Both the position numbers and the translations under genes were made by a program. Positions 1 to 8,681 of a stretch of 64,000 bases of DNA are shown here, in pieces (position 1 is the first letter of the stretch; each line of letters begins with the position of its first letter). Source of the stretch: Bacteroidaceae bacterium (lineage in GTDB: Bacteria; Bacteroidota; Bacteroidia; Bacteroidales; Bacteroidaceae); NCBI GenBank assembly GCA_017451645.1, contig JAFTNZ010000009.1, positions 1-64,000 of the forward strand, read 5' to 3'. The notes under the pieces are model-generated. The model did no database searches. It was not told the DNA's origin and worked only from the letters and a program-made list of their open reading frames with translations.

Positions 1-100
1 GAAAATTTAAATGATTGCAGTAGTAATCTTCCAATAAGTCACGCAATAGAGCATTCTTTTCTGATGTGCTACGATTGATTGGGATTTTAATTCCTTTCAT
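1..100 (-). CDS. Possible 5' end of an unidentified gene, cut by the window edge
   Basis: On the minus strand an ATG at 98-100 opens a frame that stays open to the left edge (33 codons), starting MKGIKIPINRSTSEKN. The composition looks protein-like (basic start, then a helical acidic stretch), but no family is recognised and no clear ribosome binding site precedes the ATG. It would be divergent from the next gene. Low confidence because the visible part is short. Confidence 0.3.
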   Translation of the reverse strand, partial: MKGIKIPINRSTSEKNALLRDLLEDYYCNHLNF

Positions 101-158
101 TGGGTTGAATATTAGGAGTCAACCTTTTCTACAAAAAGACACCCTCAGGACACCGGAT

Positions 159-189
159 TTTGCAGATAGAAAAATTATGCTTATCTTCG
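159..189 (+). promoter_or_regulatory. Bacteroides-type promoter for the DUF4373 gene
   Basis: TTTG at 159-162, a 19-nt spacer and TATCTTCG at 182-189 match the Bacteroides -33/-7 pattern (TTTG / TAnnTTTG) with one mismatch. Transcription would start near 196, which supports the ATG at 229 rather than the upstream in-frame ATG at 160. Confidence 0.6.
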
Positions 190-228
190 CAGCAACAATC
201 ACCTTCATTCACTTTCAATACTCATACC

Positions 229-915
229 ATGGCAAATATCAAAAAAGGATTCGACTATTTCTGCTTCCCAACGGATTTTTTCCTCAATCACCACATCAAG
301 CGCCTGCGCCGCATGTGTGGCAATGACGGTGTGCTTGTCTATATCTACCTGCTCAGCGAGACCTATCGCGTGGAAGGGTACGCCCTCAAGTTTTGCGAAG
401 AGCTTGTTCTCGACACTGCCGAAATGTTCCATCTCGAAGAGGCTGAGGTGGAGCACATCATTGACATCTGTTGCCAAGTGAAACTTTTCGACGGACGCAT
501 CTACCGGAAATATGAGGTGCTGACATCGGCGGAAATACAAGAAGACTATGTGGCCATTTGTCGCAAACTCGGCCGGAAAAGTGCCCATATTGCCGAAGAG
601 TTATTGTTACTCGACAGCAATGGAAGAGCAAGAATTATAGAAGCCAAAACCACACAGAGACAAGCAGATAGCAACAAAATTGAAGACCAGGTTATTGTAA
701 ATTACGAATCCAAAACCTCAGGCATTTGCCCACAAAGAAAAGAAATGAAAGGAAAAGAAAAGAAACGAAATGAAATGAAATCTCTCCCCTCAGTCCCCTC
801 TCCTGACAGCAGAAGAGGGGAAGAATACAACCGCCCTGGGGGTCGGTTGGCGGAGGAGATACGCTTCGCTGGGGATGACGTAAAAAGGAGAGAAACAGAC
901 CCTCCGGACGGCTGA
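229..915 (+). CDS. DUF4373 (Lin1244/Lin1753-like) domain protein
   Basis: A 228-residue protein beginning MANIKKGFDYFCFPTDFF. The first ~125 residues resemble the DUF4373 / Lin1244-Lin1753 N-terminal domain, found in replication-type proteins of phages and mobile elements but also in many stand-alone Bacteroides chromosomal genes; its biochemical role is not established. The start at 229 is set by the promoter at 159-189. After residue ~160 the sequence loses domain character: a Lys/Glu/Met-rich run from repeated AAAGAAATG-like DNA, then a Pro/Arg/Gly-rich tail encoded by C/G-rich hairpin DNA (about 785-905). The tail looks like repeat DNA read in frame, so the protein is probably shortened or altered at its C terminus. 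No phage genes surround it. Confidence 0.6.
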   Translation: MANIKKGFDYFCFPTDFFLNHHIKRLRRMCGNDGVLVYIYLLSETYRVEGYALKFCEELVLDTAEMFHLEEAEVEHIIDICCQVKLFDGRIYRKYEVLTSAEIQEDYVAICRKLGRKSAHIAEELLLLDSNGRARIIEAKTTQRQADSNKIEDQVIVNYESKTSGICPQRKEMKGKEKKRNEMKSLPSVPSPDSRRGEEYNRPGGRLAEEIRFAGDDVKRRETDPPDG

Positions 916-1048
916 TGAGATCCGGCGCAACAACTGTCCGACAGCGGAGACCGGCGGTGACAAATAAGAGGGGTTCCCCCTAAAACCAACAAATGCAAAA
1001 CATTACAAACGTTTATCTGACAACAACAAACTTTCACACCAACAAACC

Positions 1049-3475
1049 ATGAAAAGAATCATTCTATCCATTTTGGCATGTATAAGCCTGTGTACAATAC
1101 AGGCCGAGGAGAACCCTATGCGTATGTGGTACGACCATCCGGCAAACCGGTTTGAAGAGGCGCTTCCTTTAGGAAACGGGCGGTTGGGCGTGATGGTCTA
1201 TGGCGGCATCCGCGATGAAGTGCTCAATCTGAACGAAGAGACCATGTGGGGTGGAGGACCTACGGACACGAACCCTACACCCGATGCACCGGAATACTTG
1301 CCGGGGGTACGCGACTTGCTCTTCCAAGAGAAGTGGGGCGAGGCACAGAAACTGTTGCGTAACATACAGGGACCGAACAGCCAGTCGTTCGTGCCGATGG
1401 GCGACCTGCATATCCGACAGACATTCAAAGGTGAAGCAACGGACTATGTACGCGACCTTGATCTGCAGACCGCTGTAGCTACGGTATGCTTCCGTGTGGA
1501 TACGGTGGAGTACAAGCGCGAAATCTTTGTGTCGGCTCCGGCACAAGTCATCGTGGTCAAATTGTCCGCATCGGTTCCCAAAATGCTGAACTACAGCATT
1601 GGCGGAACGGCGGCATTCGAAAACTGCATGGTGCGCAGTGTCGGGGCAGATGAGTTTGTGGTGAGCGGACAACTTCCCCGCCGTGTGGATAGCGACCGTG
1701 CTTGGAAACTGGAGTGGAAAAATAAGGAGGGATTTGGTGGTATGCGCTACCAGTATCGTGTGAAGGCGGTGGTGACCGACGGCACGGTGACCACCAATCC
1801 CGGTCTGCAGATCAGCAAAGCTACCGAAGCGGTGCTCTACATTTCAGCAGCCACCAGCTACAACGGTTTTGACAAATGTCCCGATCGTGAAGGGCGAAAT
1901 GAAAACCTGTTGGCCACCAACTACCTTGCCGATGCTCTGCAAAAGGACTATGAAACATTGAAGAAAGAACATATAGCTGACTATCAGAACTATTTCAATC
2001 GGGTGAAGTTTTGTTTGGCTACCAGTGATGAGCGACAAGCTACAAGTGACAAGTCACAGACTCCCACCGACAAACGCTTAGAGGCCTACAAGAAAGGGGC
2101 CAAGGATTTGGGGTTAGAAACTCTCTATTTCCAGTTTGGGCGCTATCTGCTTATCTCGGCTTCTCGCCCGGGAGGCATTGCCATGAACCTGCAGGGTATC
2201 TGGAACAATCGCCAACGCCCATCGTGGGGAAGCAACTATACGGTAAACATCAACCTGCAGATGAACTACTGGCCGGCAGAACCCTTGGGATTGGGCGAAC
2301 TGACCGAACCGCTGATTCACCAGATACAGAATATGGCAGTGACGGGGCGCGACATTGCCCGCAACTTTTACCGCATGGACGGATGGGCAGCCCATCATAA
2401 CTCCGACATCTGGGCACACGCCAATCCGGTGGGGTGGCAAAAGGGAGACCCCAAGTGGGCCAACTGGGCGCTCGGCTCACCGTGGCTCAGCCAGCACCTT
2501 TACGAGCACTACCGCTTCACTATGGATAAGGAGTACCTCACGAATATTGCCTATCCGCTGATGAAGGGGGCTGCCGAATTCTGTGAAGACTGGTTGGTGG
2601 AGAAGGACGGTTACTACATCACCGCTCCCTCGACATCGCCTGAGAATGTGTTCATCGACGAACACGGCCAAAAGGGGGTGGTCACCATCGGTTCGGCCAT
2701 GGATCTGGAAATTATCTGGGACCTGCTGAACAACCTGATTGAAGTGGCTCCTATTGTAGGTGAAACGGAAGAGCAGATAGCCCGATGGACAGACATCCGC
2801 GACCGTCTGCACCCTTTGCGCATAGGTAAAAAGGGCAACCTCATCGAGTGGTACAAGGATTGGGAAGATGAGGATCCGCAACACCGCCACGTGTCGCACC
2901 TCTTTGCCCTGCATCCGGGGCGGCAAATCAATCCGCTGACAGAACCCGAAATGGCCGCAGCTTGCCGCAAGACATTAGACACTCGTGGCGATGGCGGAAC
3001 CGGGTGGAGCAAAGCATGGAAAATCAACTTCTGGGCGCGTATGCTCGACGGTGACCGGGCACACAAACTCTACCGCGAACTGTTGACCCACTCAACCCTG
3101 CCCAACCTCTTCGATACTCATCCCCCTTTCCAGATTGACGGTAACTTCGGAAGTATTGCCGGATTGGGTGAAATGCTTTTGCAAAGCCAATTCGGAGAAC
3201 TGCACTTGTTGCCGGCCTTGCCTGATGAGTGGAACGAAGGAAGCATCAGTGGCCTCTGTGCACGTGGAGCTTTCAAGGTGGATATGGCATGGAAGAACGG
3301 CATACTGACTTCAGCTACCATTGCATCGGAAGCTGGTGAGCCATGTACTTTGCGCACGCACGTACCTGTAAAGGTAAAAGGTGCACGTACCAGAACTGTT
3401 CGTGAGGGTGACTACTACCTGACTACTTTCAAAACCCGAAAGGGTGATGCGTATAAGGTGATTTCTCTTGATTGA
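1049..3475 (+). CDS. GH95 family alpha-L-fucosidase, secreted
   Basis: An 808-residue glycoside hydrolase that should release terminal L-fucose (or L-galactose in some members). A cleavable signal peptide (about residues 1-19) precedes the GH95 N-terminal beta domain ([16 protein letters not shown] at ~38-53). The (alpha/alpha)6 catalytic core carries the family marks: N400 and N402 in [17 protein letters not shown], the general acid E532 in [17 protein letters not shown] near 613, and D697 in QIDGNFG, matching the Asn-activated inverting mechanism known for GH95. It has no lipid cysteine, so a periplasmic or secreted soluble enzyme is expected. Residues ~324-343 form a small Ser/Asp/Gln/Lys repeat ([14 protein letters not shown]) that looks like repeat DNA inserted in frame. 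It heads a block with a mutarotase and a GH29 fucosidase. Confidence 0.93.
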   Translation: MKRIILSILACISLCTIQAEENPMRMWYDHPANRFEEALPLGNGRLGVMVYGGIRDEVLNLNEETMWGGGPTDTNPTPDAPEYLPGVRDLLFQEKWGEAQKLLRNIQGPNSQSFVPMGDLHIRQTFKGEATDYVRDLDLQTAVATVCFRVDTVEYKREIFVSAPAQVIVVKLSASVPKMLNYSIGGTAAFENCMVRSVGADEFVVSGQLPRRVDSDRAWKLEWKNKEGFGGMRYQYRVKAVVTDGTVTTNPGLQISKATEAVLYISAATSYNGFDKCPDREGRNENLLATNYLADALQKDYETLKKEHIADYQNYFNRVKFCLATSDERQATSDKSQTPTDKRLEAYKKGAKDLGLETLYFQFGRYLLISASRPGGIAMNLQGIWNNRQRPSWGSNYTVNINLQMNYWPAEPLGLGELTEPLIHQIQNMAVTGRDIARNFYRMDGWAAHHNSDIWAHANPVGWQKGDPKWANWALGSPWLSQHLYEHYRFTMDKEYLTNIAYPLMKGAAEFCEDWLVEKDGYYITAPSTSPENVFIDEHGQKGVVTIGSAMDLEIIWDLLNNLIEVAPIVGETEEQIARWTDIRDRLHPLRIGKKGNLIEWYKDWEDEDPQHRHVSHLFALHPGRQINPLTEPEMAAACRKTLDTRGDGGTGWSKAWKINFWARMLDGDRAHKLYRELLTHSTLPNLFDTHPPFQIDGNFGSIAGLGEMLLQSQFGELHLLPALPDEWNEGSISGLCARGAFKVDMAWKNGILTSATIASEAGEPCTLRTHVPVKVKGARTRTVREGDYYLTTFKTRKGDAYKVISLD

Positions 3476-3573
3476 CATTTTGTCGATATTGCACTGTTTT
3501 TGTCTGAAAATGATTATAACCTTTCAAACATAACACTTATTTTGCATCGTAGAACCAATAACCCATAATAAAG

Positions 3574-3951
3574 ATGAAAGGATACCCCTCCAAACAACAT
3601 CCCGTTCCCGTGAAGCGGTATTGCCGCACGATGGAACTCAAGAATGCCCCGGAGCTGATTGCCGAATATGTCAAGCGCCATAGCCAATCTGAAGCCTGGC
3701 CGGAAATACTGGCCGGAATTCGAGAAGTCGGTATTTTGGAAATGGAAATCTACATCCTTGACAATCGACTCTTTATGATTGTTGAAACGCCATTGGATTT
3801 TGATTGGGATTCAGCTATGGAACGCTTGGCCACCCTTCCCCGTCAACAGGAGTGGGAAGATTTCATGGCAATCTTTCAGGATTGCAAAGAGGGCGACACT
3901 GCCAACGAGAAATGGAAAATGATGGAACGGATGTTTTACTTGTACGAATAA
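3574..3951 (+). CDS. RhaM/FucM-like sugar mutarotase (DUF718 family)
   Basis: A 125-residue protein of the L-rhamnose mutarotase family, which interconverts alpha and beta anomers of a deoxyhexose. Recognisable family parts are VKRYCRTMELK near the N terminus, a WPEILAGIREVGI segment at ~42-54, and the C-terminal WEDFMAIFQDC. Members act on L-rhamnose or L-fucose; lying between two alpha-L-fucosidase genes, L-fucose is the likelier substrate here (inference from context). No signal peptide, so it is cytoplasmic. The ATG at 3574 follows an A/G-rich stretch; an internal ATG at 3631 would remove the family N terminus. It lies 21 bp upstream of the GH29 gene and probably shares its transcript. 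Confidence 0.8.
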   Translation: MKGYPSKQHPVPVKRYCRTMELKNAPELIAEYVKRHSQSEAWPEILAGIREVGILEMEIYILDNRLFMIVETPLDFDWDSAMERLATLPRQQEWEDFMAIFQDCKEGDTANEKWKMMERMFYLYE

Positions 3952-3972
3952 TCAAAATTAAATAGCAATATT

Positions 3973-5568
3973 ATGAACAAACTGTTGAAGAATGTAATGT
4001 TATGCGGTACAATCACATGGATAACCGCTTCGTGTACGTCCAATGTTCCTGTAGCAAAAGGTGATTTCAAGCCTAATTGGGAGAGCCTGAAACAATGGGA
4101 ATGTCCCGAATGGTTCAAAGATGCCAAGTTCGGTATCTGGGCACACTGGGGACCACAGTGTCAGGCCGAAACCGGCGACTGGTATGCCCGCCATATGTAT
4201 TATGAAGACCATTGGCAGGGGCAGCATCACCAACGGGTATATGGTTCGCCCGGCGAGTATGGATTGAAAGAACTCTGCCGTGACTGGAAAGCCGAGAACT
4301 GGAATCCTGATGAATTGGTGAAATTCTATAAGAGTGTCGGAGCCAGGTATTTCTTCACTCTTGGCCAACACCACGACAATTTTGATCTGTGGGACAGCCC
4401 CTATCAGGAATGGAATTCGGTGAACATTGGTCCCAAGAAAGATATAATAAAAGGTTGGGCTGATGCCTGCAAGAAATACGGACTACCCTTGGGGATTAGC
4501 ATGCACGGAAGCCACACTTGGACTTGGTTGGAAGGTTCGCAGAAATATGACGGAAATCTGACCAAAGAAGACGGGAAAGGCACGTGGTGGGAAGGCCTCG
4601 ACCCGCAGGAACTCTATGCCCAATGCCACGAACACAGTACAGGTTGGGAAAAAGAAGGAAGTATCCATAGCCAATGGGGTTGGGAAAACGGAGCTTCTCT
4701 CCCATCCGAGGAATACAAGATGAAATTCCAGAACCGTGTGTTGGAATGTATCAACACATTTCATCCCGATATGATCTATTTCGATGATACGGTACTCCCC
4801 TTCTACGGTTGCGATGAGTCCATTGGTCTGAATATTCTAGCACACTATTACAATACCAGTGCCCGACTGAATGGCGGGCAGCAGCAAGTGGTAGCTATGG
4901 GCAAGGTGCTTCAAGAGGAACACAAAGAACTGATGATGTGGGATGTGGAAAGAGGTGCGCCCGACAAAGCTCAGGAGAAATACTGGCAGACATGTACTTG
5001 TTTGGGGGCATGGCACTACGAACAGGGCATATATGAGCAGAACAGATACAAAAGTGCCCAGCAGGTCATCAGTATGCTGATAGACATCGTGAGCAAGAAC
5101 GGTAACTTGTTGCTAAGTGTGCCAGTCCGTGCGGATGGCACCATTGATGACAAAGAAATTGCTATCCTTGAGGGTATCAAAGAATGGATGGATGTAAACG
5201 GACAGGCTATCTATGGTACACGTCCTTGGAAGATTTTTGGTGAAGGTCCTTCAGCCGAAGCCAATAACCCTATCAATGCACAGGGCTTCAACGAAAACAA
5301 CAACTATTCGGCAGCCGATATCCGTTTCGTTCAGCGAAACGATACGGTTTTTGCTTTCACCATGCGTTATCCCGAGGAAAAAATTTGCACTATCAAGTCC
5401 TTCGGCACAGCCAGCGAGCACTGTAGTGGCAAGGTGAAAAGCGTAAGTATGTCAGGGTACGGTTCTGTTGCATTTACGCAAGACACTGAAGGTTTGACGA
5501 TAAACTTGCCTAAAGCAAAGATAAACAAACTGGCAGCCACATTTGCCGTAGTGTTTGAAAAGCCCTAA
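3973..5568 (+). CDS. GH29 family alpha-L-fucosidase, lipoprotein
   Basis: A 531-residue retaining alpha-L-fucosidase. A signal peptide ends in a lipobox with lipid Cys21 (ITASC). The residues after it (TSNVPVAK) lack the acidic surface-export signal, so it may face the periplasm. The GH29 barrel is clear: WFKDAKFGIWAHWG at ~47-60, a GARYFFTLGQHHDNFDLW segment at ~123-140 and the nucleophile motif MIYFDD at 267-272, with D271 the likely nucleophile. The C-terminal ~110 residues look like the usual beta-sandwich. It follows the mutarotase by 21 bp and is convergent with the glycosyltransferase gene, leaving only 8 bp between stops. GH29 and GH95 together would cover different fucosyl linkages. 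Confidence 0.92.
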   Translation: MNKLLKNVMLCGTITWITASCTSNVPVAKGDFKPNWESLKQWECPEWFKDAKFGIWAHWGPQCQAETGDWYARHMYYEDHWQGQHHQRVYGSPGEYGLKELCRDWKAENWNPDELVKFYKSVGARYFFTLGQHHDNFDLWDSPYQEWNSVNIGPKKDIIKGWADACKKYGLPLGISMHGSHTWTWLEGSQKYDGNLTKEDGKGTWWEGLDPQELYAQCHEHSTGWEKEGSIHSQWGWENGASLPSEEYKMKFQNRVLECINTFHPDMIYFDDTVLPFYGCDESIGLNILAHYYNTSARLNGGQQQVVAMGKVLQEEHKELMMWDVERGAPDKAQEKYWQTCTCLGAWHYEQGIYEQNRYKSAQQVISMLIDIVSKNGNLLLSVPVRADGTIDDKEIAILEGIKEWMDVNGQAIYGTRPWKIFGEGPSAEANNPINAQGFNENNNYSAADIRFVQRNDTVFAFTMRYPEEKICTIKSFGTASEHCSGKVKSVSMSGYGSVAFTQDTEGLTINLPKAKINKLAATFAVVFEKP

Positions 5569-5576
5569 AGAATCCT

Positions 5577-6674
5577 TTACTGGTAGAACGTTTTCTCAAA
5601 AGCTGAGAATTCGTTCTTGCCCAATACGCAACGTTGCCACCAAGCGCGGAGGAATCCGGTGCCGTAGCCGGTCAATTGAATGAACGAAGCCGGTACGGAA
5701 AGGATGCCAATCCAAAGACTACGGTTGCGGATGGCAGAATCGGTGCAGATGATGAGCGAGAAGAGGAGTAGAGGAGCGATGGCTATCAGTGTGGTAATCC
5801 ATCCCAATGCGAGGACGGCAACAGGGCCGGTGATGCATTGGACACCAACTGCTGGGGCACGATAAATGGTGAAAGCGCCTAATCCCATAAACAGTATCCC
5901 GATAACTGATAGGAGGAGCAGCAATCCTACTCCTACGGTAAATATGGCCGGAAGCATGTGCACGAGTTTCAGAGACTCGGGATATTTCTTGTAAAGATTG
6001 ATGCGGGCAATGCCGGAATTATGTACCTGCTTGAAGAATTTCTTCAAGTCGGTACGTCGTTTGTGCCACACCCATGCTTCGGGAAATAGCCGGCAACGGT
6101 AGCCGCCTTTGAAGATGCGGATACTGAAATCTATATCCTCGCCAAAACGCATCTTGGAAAATCCGCCCAAAGCCTGATATACATCCTTGCGAACCCCCAT
6201 GTTGAAACTCCTTGGATAGAACTTGTCCATCTTCTTTGAGCCTCCGCGAATGCCACCTGTGGTGAAGAAGGAGGTCATGGCATAGTTGATGGCTTTCTGG
6301 ACAGGAGTGAATGATTCGTGTGCACGGTCGGGTCCTCCAAAAGCATCGGCAGGCTCGTGTCTCAGTTCATCTTCCACCGCTTGCAGATAGCCGGGTGGAA
6401 GAATACAGTCGGAGTCAAGTACGATGACGTATTCACCAGTGCTTTGTCCTACCCCGTAGTTACGTGTTTGTCCAGGACCGGAATTGGGCTTTTCGTAGTA
6501 GCGTACAGGCAAAGCTGAAGCATATTTTTCCACAATGTGCCGGCAAGGGACGGATGAGCCATCTTCCACTACTACAACTTCAAAATCGGTGAATGTCTGG
6601 TGGGTAAGGCTTTCCAAAAGTTCGTCCACTTCATCGGGACGGTTATAGACGGGGATGACGAATGAGTAGCGCAA
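5577..6674 (-). CDS. Family 2 glycosyltransferase with C-terminal membrane segments
   Basis: A 365-residue inner-membrane glycosyltransferase. The N-terminal ~230 residues are a GT-A fold: YSFVIPVYNRPDEV at 3-16, the nucleotide-sugar and metal motif DSD at 87-89, and GED at 178-180 as the likely catalytic acid region. Hydrophobic stretches at about 245-270, 280-325 and 333-350 form membrane helices. This layout is typical of enzymes that transfer sugars to lipid carriers or surface glycans; donor and acceptor cannot be read from the sequence. It stands alone on the minus strand, downstream of efp and separated from it by a hairpin. Confidence 0.85.
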   Translation of the reverse strand: MRYSFVIPVYNRPDEVDELLESLTHQTFTDFEVVVVEDGSSVPCRHIVEKYASALPVRYYEKPNSGPGQTRNYGVGQSTGEYVIVLDSDCILPPGYLQAVEDELRHEPADAFGGPDRAHESFTPVQKAINYAMTSFFTTGGIRGGSKKMDKFYPRSFNMGVRKDVYQALGGFSKMRFGEDIDFSIRIFKGGYRCRLFPEAWVWHKRRTDLKKFFKQVHNSGIARINLYKKYPESLKLVHMLPAIFTVGVGLLLLLSVIGILFMGLGAFTIYRAPAVGVQCITGPVAVLALGWITTLIAIAPLLLFSLIICTDSAIRNRSLWIGILSVPASFIQLTGYGTGFLRAWWQRCVLGKNEFSAFEKTFYQ

Positions 6675-6711
6675 TGGGGGTCAAGATTAAAAGTTAAAAT
6701 TTAAAAGTCAA

Positions 6712-6774
6712 GCACGGATTACGCAGATACGCGGATAGATGTTTGATTCTCCGTGTCATCCGCGTAATCCGTGC
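6712..6774 (-). terminator. Hairpin after efp made from a Bacteroidetes word repeat
   Basis: GCACGGATTACGC at 6712-6724 pairs with GCGTAATCCGTGC at 6762-6774, and the loop holds more related words (GCGGAT, TCCGTG, ATCCGC). It lies just downstream of efp on the minus strand, so it is a candidate terminator. The flanking DNA (6683-6711) is an AAAGTTAAAATTTAAAAGT-like run common between Bacteroidetes genes. Confidence 0.55.
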
Positions 6775-6806
6775 CTATAAGCTTGTAGCTGATTACTCGT
6801 AACTGA

Positions 6807-7376
6807 TTACGCCTCCTTCTTACGGTTCAGGTAAGAACCGTCGCGAGTATCGATTTCGATAAATTCACCTTCGTTGATGAAAAGGGGGACGCGCACCTCA
6901 GCACCAGTCTCTACAGTAGCAGGCTTGGTGGCATTGGTAGCAGTGTCACCCTTAAGCCCCGGCTCGGTGTAAGTAATCTGCAATACGACTTTCACAGGAA
7001 GTTCGGCATAAAGAACGGTATCTGTTGAAGCATCAGAAACCACTTCCACCTCCATACCCTCTTTCAAGAAGTTCACACCAGTGATGAGATCCTTGGCGAT
7101 GGGAGCCTGATCAAAAGTTTCGTTGTTCATGAAGATATAATCCTCTCCCTCCTTGTAAAGGAACTGGTAGGGGCGACGCTCTACGCGCACGTCTTCCAAC
7201 TTCTCACCGATGTTGAAGCGACGCTCCAACACGTAGCCGTTTACCACGTCTTTCAGTTTGGTACGCATGAAAGTGTTTCCCTTACCGGGTTTTACATGAA
7301 GGAATTCAATTACAAAATACAATTTGCCATCCATACGGATGCAAGTTCCGTTCTTAATGTCTTGTGCATTAATCAT
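6807..7376 (-). CDS. efp: Elongation factor P
   Basis: A 189-residue protein, the usual EF-P length, starting [20 protein letters not shown]. It binds the ribosome and relieves stalling at consecutive prolines. Lys32 in KPGKG matches the residue modified in other bacteria; whether it is modified here is not visible. The C-terminal signature region ends [11 protein letters not shown]. It is divergent from rpmH and has its own promoter 118 bp upstream, giving a long leader. Confidence 0.97.
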   Translation of the reverse strand: MINAQDIKNGTCIRMDGKLYFVIEFLHVKPGKGNTFMRTKLKDVVNGYVLERRFNIGEKLEDVRVERRPYQFLYKEGEDYIFMNNETFDQAPIAKDLITGVNFLKEGMEVEVVSDASTDTVLYAELPVKVVLQITYTEPGLKGDTATNATKPATVETGAEVRVPLFINEGEFIEIDTRDGSYLNRKKEA

Positions 7377-7493
7377 ACTCTTACTTTTTTCTTTTTTATT
7401 ATATTACTATTCCAATGAATTCATTTGTACAAACGTGCTTACCTGAGTGTGGGGAAACAATAGTTTTTCCCTTAAAGCGTTGTTTTTCGGGTG

Positions 7494-7501
7494 CAAAAGT
7501 A
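7494..7501 (-). promoter_or_regulatory. -7 box of the efp promoter
   Basis: On the minus strand TACTTTTG matches TAnnTTTG. With transcription starting about 7 nt downstream, the efp message would have a ~110-nt untranslated leader rich in A. No known riboswitch fold was recognised in it. Confidence 0.55.
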
Positions 7502-7550
7502 CAAGAAATCGGTAAAAAACGCAAAACTATAAGCTAAAAAAGTCAGTTTA

Positions 7551-7582
7551 CTTGGTTAATTTAAAAAAAACATCTATTTTTG
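7551..7582 (+). promoter_or_regulatory. rpmH promoter
   Basis: CTTGG at 7551-7555 and TATTTTTG at 7575-7582, 19 nt apart, fit the Bacteroides -33/-7 pattern. The box is followed 46 nt later by the rpmH ATG. It is divergent from the efp promoter. Confidence 0.6.
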
Positions 7583-7628
7583 CAGCCCGAAACTGTAGTG
7601 GAATAATAACATAAAACAAATATATCAA

Positions 7629-7793
7629 ATGAAAAGAACATTCCAACCCTCTAACAGAAAGAGAAAGAACAAGCACGGTTTCCGTGAGAGAATGGCTACC
7701 GCTAATGGCCGCCGAGTATTGGCTTCACGTCGCGCTAAAGGCCGCAAGAAGTTGACCGTATCTGACGAGTACAACGGTACAACAAAGAAATAA
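7629..7793 (+). CDS. rpmH: 50S ribosomal protein L34
   Basis: A 54-residue, very basic protein: [20 protein letters not shown], then [20 protein letters not shown] and a short tail [14 protein letters not shown]. The first 44 residues are the full L34 pattern. The reading frame runs without interruption from ATG 7629 to TAA 7791-7793. In many bacteria rpmH sits by dnaA or rnpA; here it stands alone next to efp, an arrangement known in Bacteroidetes. Confidence 0.97.
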   Translation: MKRTFQPSNRKRKNKHGFRERMATANGRRVLASRRAKGRKKLTVSDEYNGTTKK

Positions 7794-7825
7794 TCTCTCT
7801 GAAGATTAGTCGAAAGAATAAGAAC

Positions 7826-7864
7826 AAGAGCTGTGTCACCCTGTGTGATGCGGCTCTTTTCTTT
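7826..7864 (+). terminator. Rho-independent terminator of rpmH
   Basis: AAGAGC at 7826-7831 pairs with GCTCTT at 7853-7858, with an inner TCAC/GTGA pairing, and a T-rich tail follows (TTTTCTTTTC). It lies 33 bp after the rpmH stop. Confidence 0.7.
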
Positions 7865-7987
7865 TCAACCGAACAGAGAATTCCCTCGTATGCCCCCAAA
7901 AACACAAAAACAATCCCAGAAGAGGGCTAAAAGAAACGAAATAGCAACTAAAAAAGAAAAATCAAACAGATTTTCAACATTTTGTCG

Positions 7988-7995
7988 TAACTTTG
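7988..7995 (+). promoter_or_regulatory. -7 box upstream of the PASTA-rluD genes
   Basis: TAACTTTG matches TAnnTTTG and lies 27 nt before the ATG at 8022. No good TTTG is seen at the -33 position, so this is a weaker assignment. Confidence 0.45.
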
Positions 7996-8021
7996 ACCCG
8001 TAAAACAAACAAGCGTAGAAT

Positions 8022-8663
8022 ATGATGAACATAAAAGAGTTCTTTTCGTTCAGGAAAAACCTTTTCTTTTGGGGCAACCTGTTGGCAATGATTGTGGTAG
8101 TGACGGCATTAGGAGTGGGAGTCTTCAAATGGTTGGAGCACTACACCCGACACGACATAGCAGCAACTGTACCTGACGTAAAGGGCATGATGCTTGACGA
8201 TGCAAGACAACTACTCACCGAACGGAAGCTCGTGTGCATTGTATCTGACTCTACCTACAACACCTCCAAACCTGGGGGTATTGTGCTCGACACGAATCCG
8301 GCCAACGGAGCTGTAGTAAAGGAGGGACGGACCGTTTACCTCACTATCAACACCACCCGTGCACCAATGCGCACATTGCCCAACCTGATAGACAACAGTT
8401 CTCTCCGTGAAGCGGAAGCCAAACTGCTGGCCATGGGATTCAAACTGACTCCCAACGATTCTGTGGAAGGAGAAAAGGATTGGGTATATGGCATCAGATA
8501 CCGAGGAGCAGCCATGAGCAACGGTGATGAAGTGCCCCTTGGAGCTACACTGACATTGGAAGTAGGGTGTGGCGACTATATGATGGGCATCGGCGACAGC
8601 ATCGGCATCGGACGCGACACTGCCCCCGAAGAAGCAGTGGAGATTGACTCTTGGTTTGAATAA
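8022..8663 (+). CDS. Membrane-anchored PASTA-domain protein
   Basis: A 213-residue protein with one N-terminal transmembrane helix (~15-37) and two PASTA repeats outside the membrane (~46-113, VPDVKGMMLDDARQLL; and ~118-182, LPNLIDNSSLREAEAKLL). PASTA domains bind peptidoglycan or muropeptides; here there is no kinase or penicillin-binding domain attached. The acidic C-terminal tail is unrelated. It lies 18 bp upstream of the rluD-type gene and upstream of ddl, so the transcript mixes wall and RNA functions. ATGs at 8022 and 8025 are both possible. Confidence 0.85.
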   Translation: MMNIKEFFSFRKNLFFWGNLLAMIVVVTALGVGVFKWLEHYTRHDIAATVPDVKGMMLDDARQLLTERKLVCIVSDSTYNTSKPGGIVLDTNPANGAVVKEGRTVYLTINTTRAPMRTLPNLIDNSSLREAEAKLLAMGFKLTPNDSVEGEKDWVYGIRYRGAAMSNGDEVPLGATLTLEVGCGDYMMGIGDSIGIGRDTAPEEAVEIDSWFE

Positions 8664-8681
8664 CAACAGAGGGATAGAAGC

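Noticed and set aside
229..915. Prophage or integrated element at the left end
   Set aside because: DUF4373 occurs in mobile elements, but no integrase, portal, terminase or attachment repeat is seen; neighbours are ordinary chromosomal genes.
7377..7493. Riboswitch in the long efp leader
   Set aside because: The leader is A/T-rich with no fold or conserved core that I recognise; it may only be a long untranslated region.
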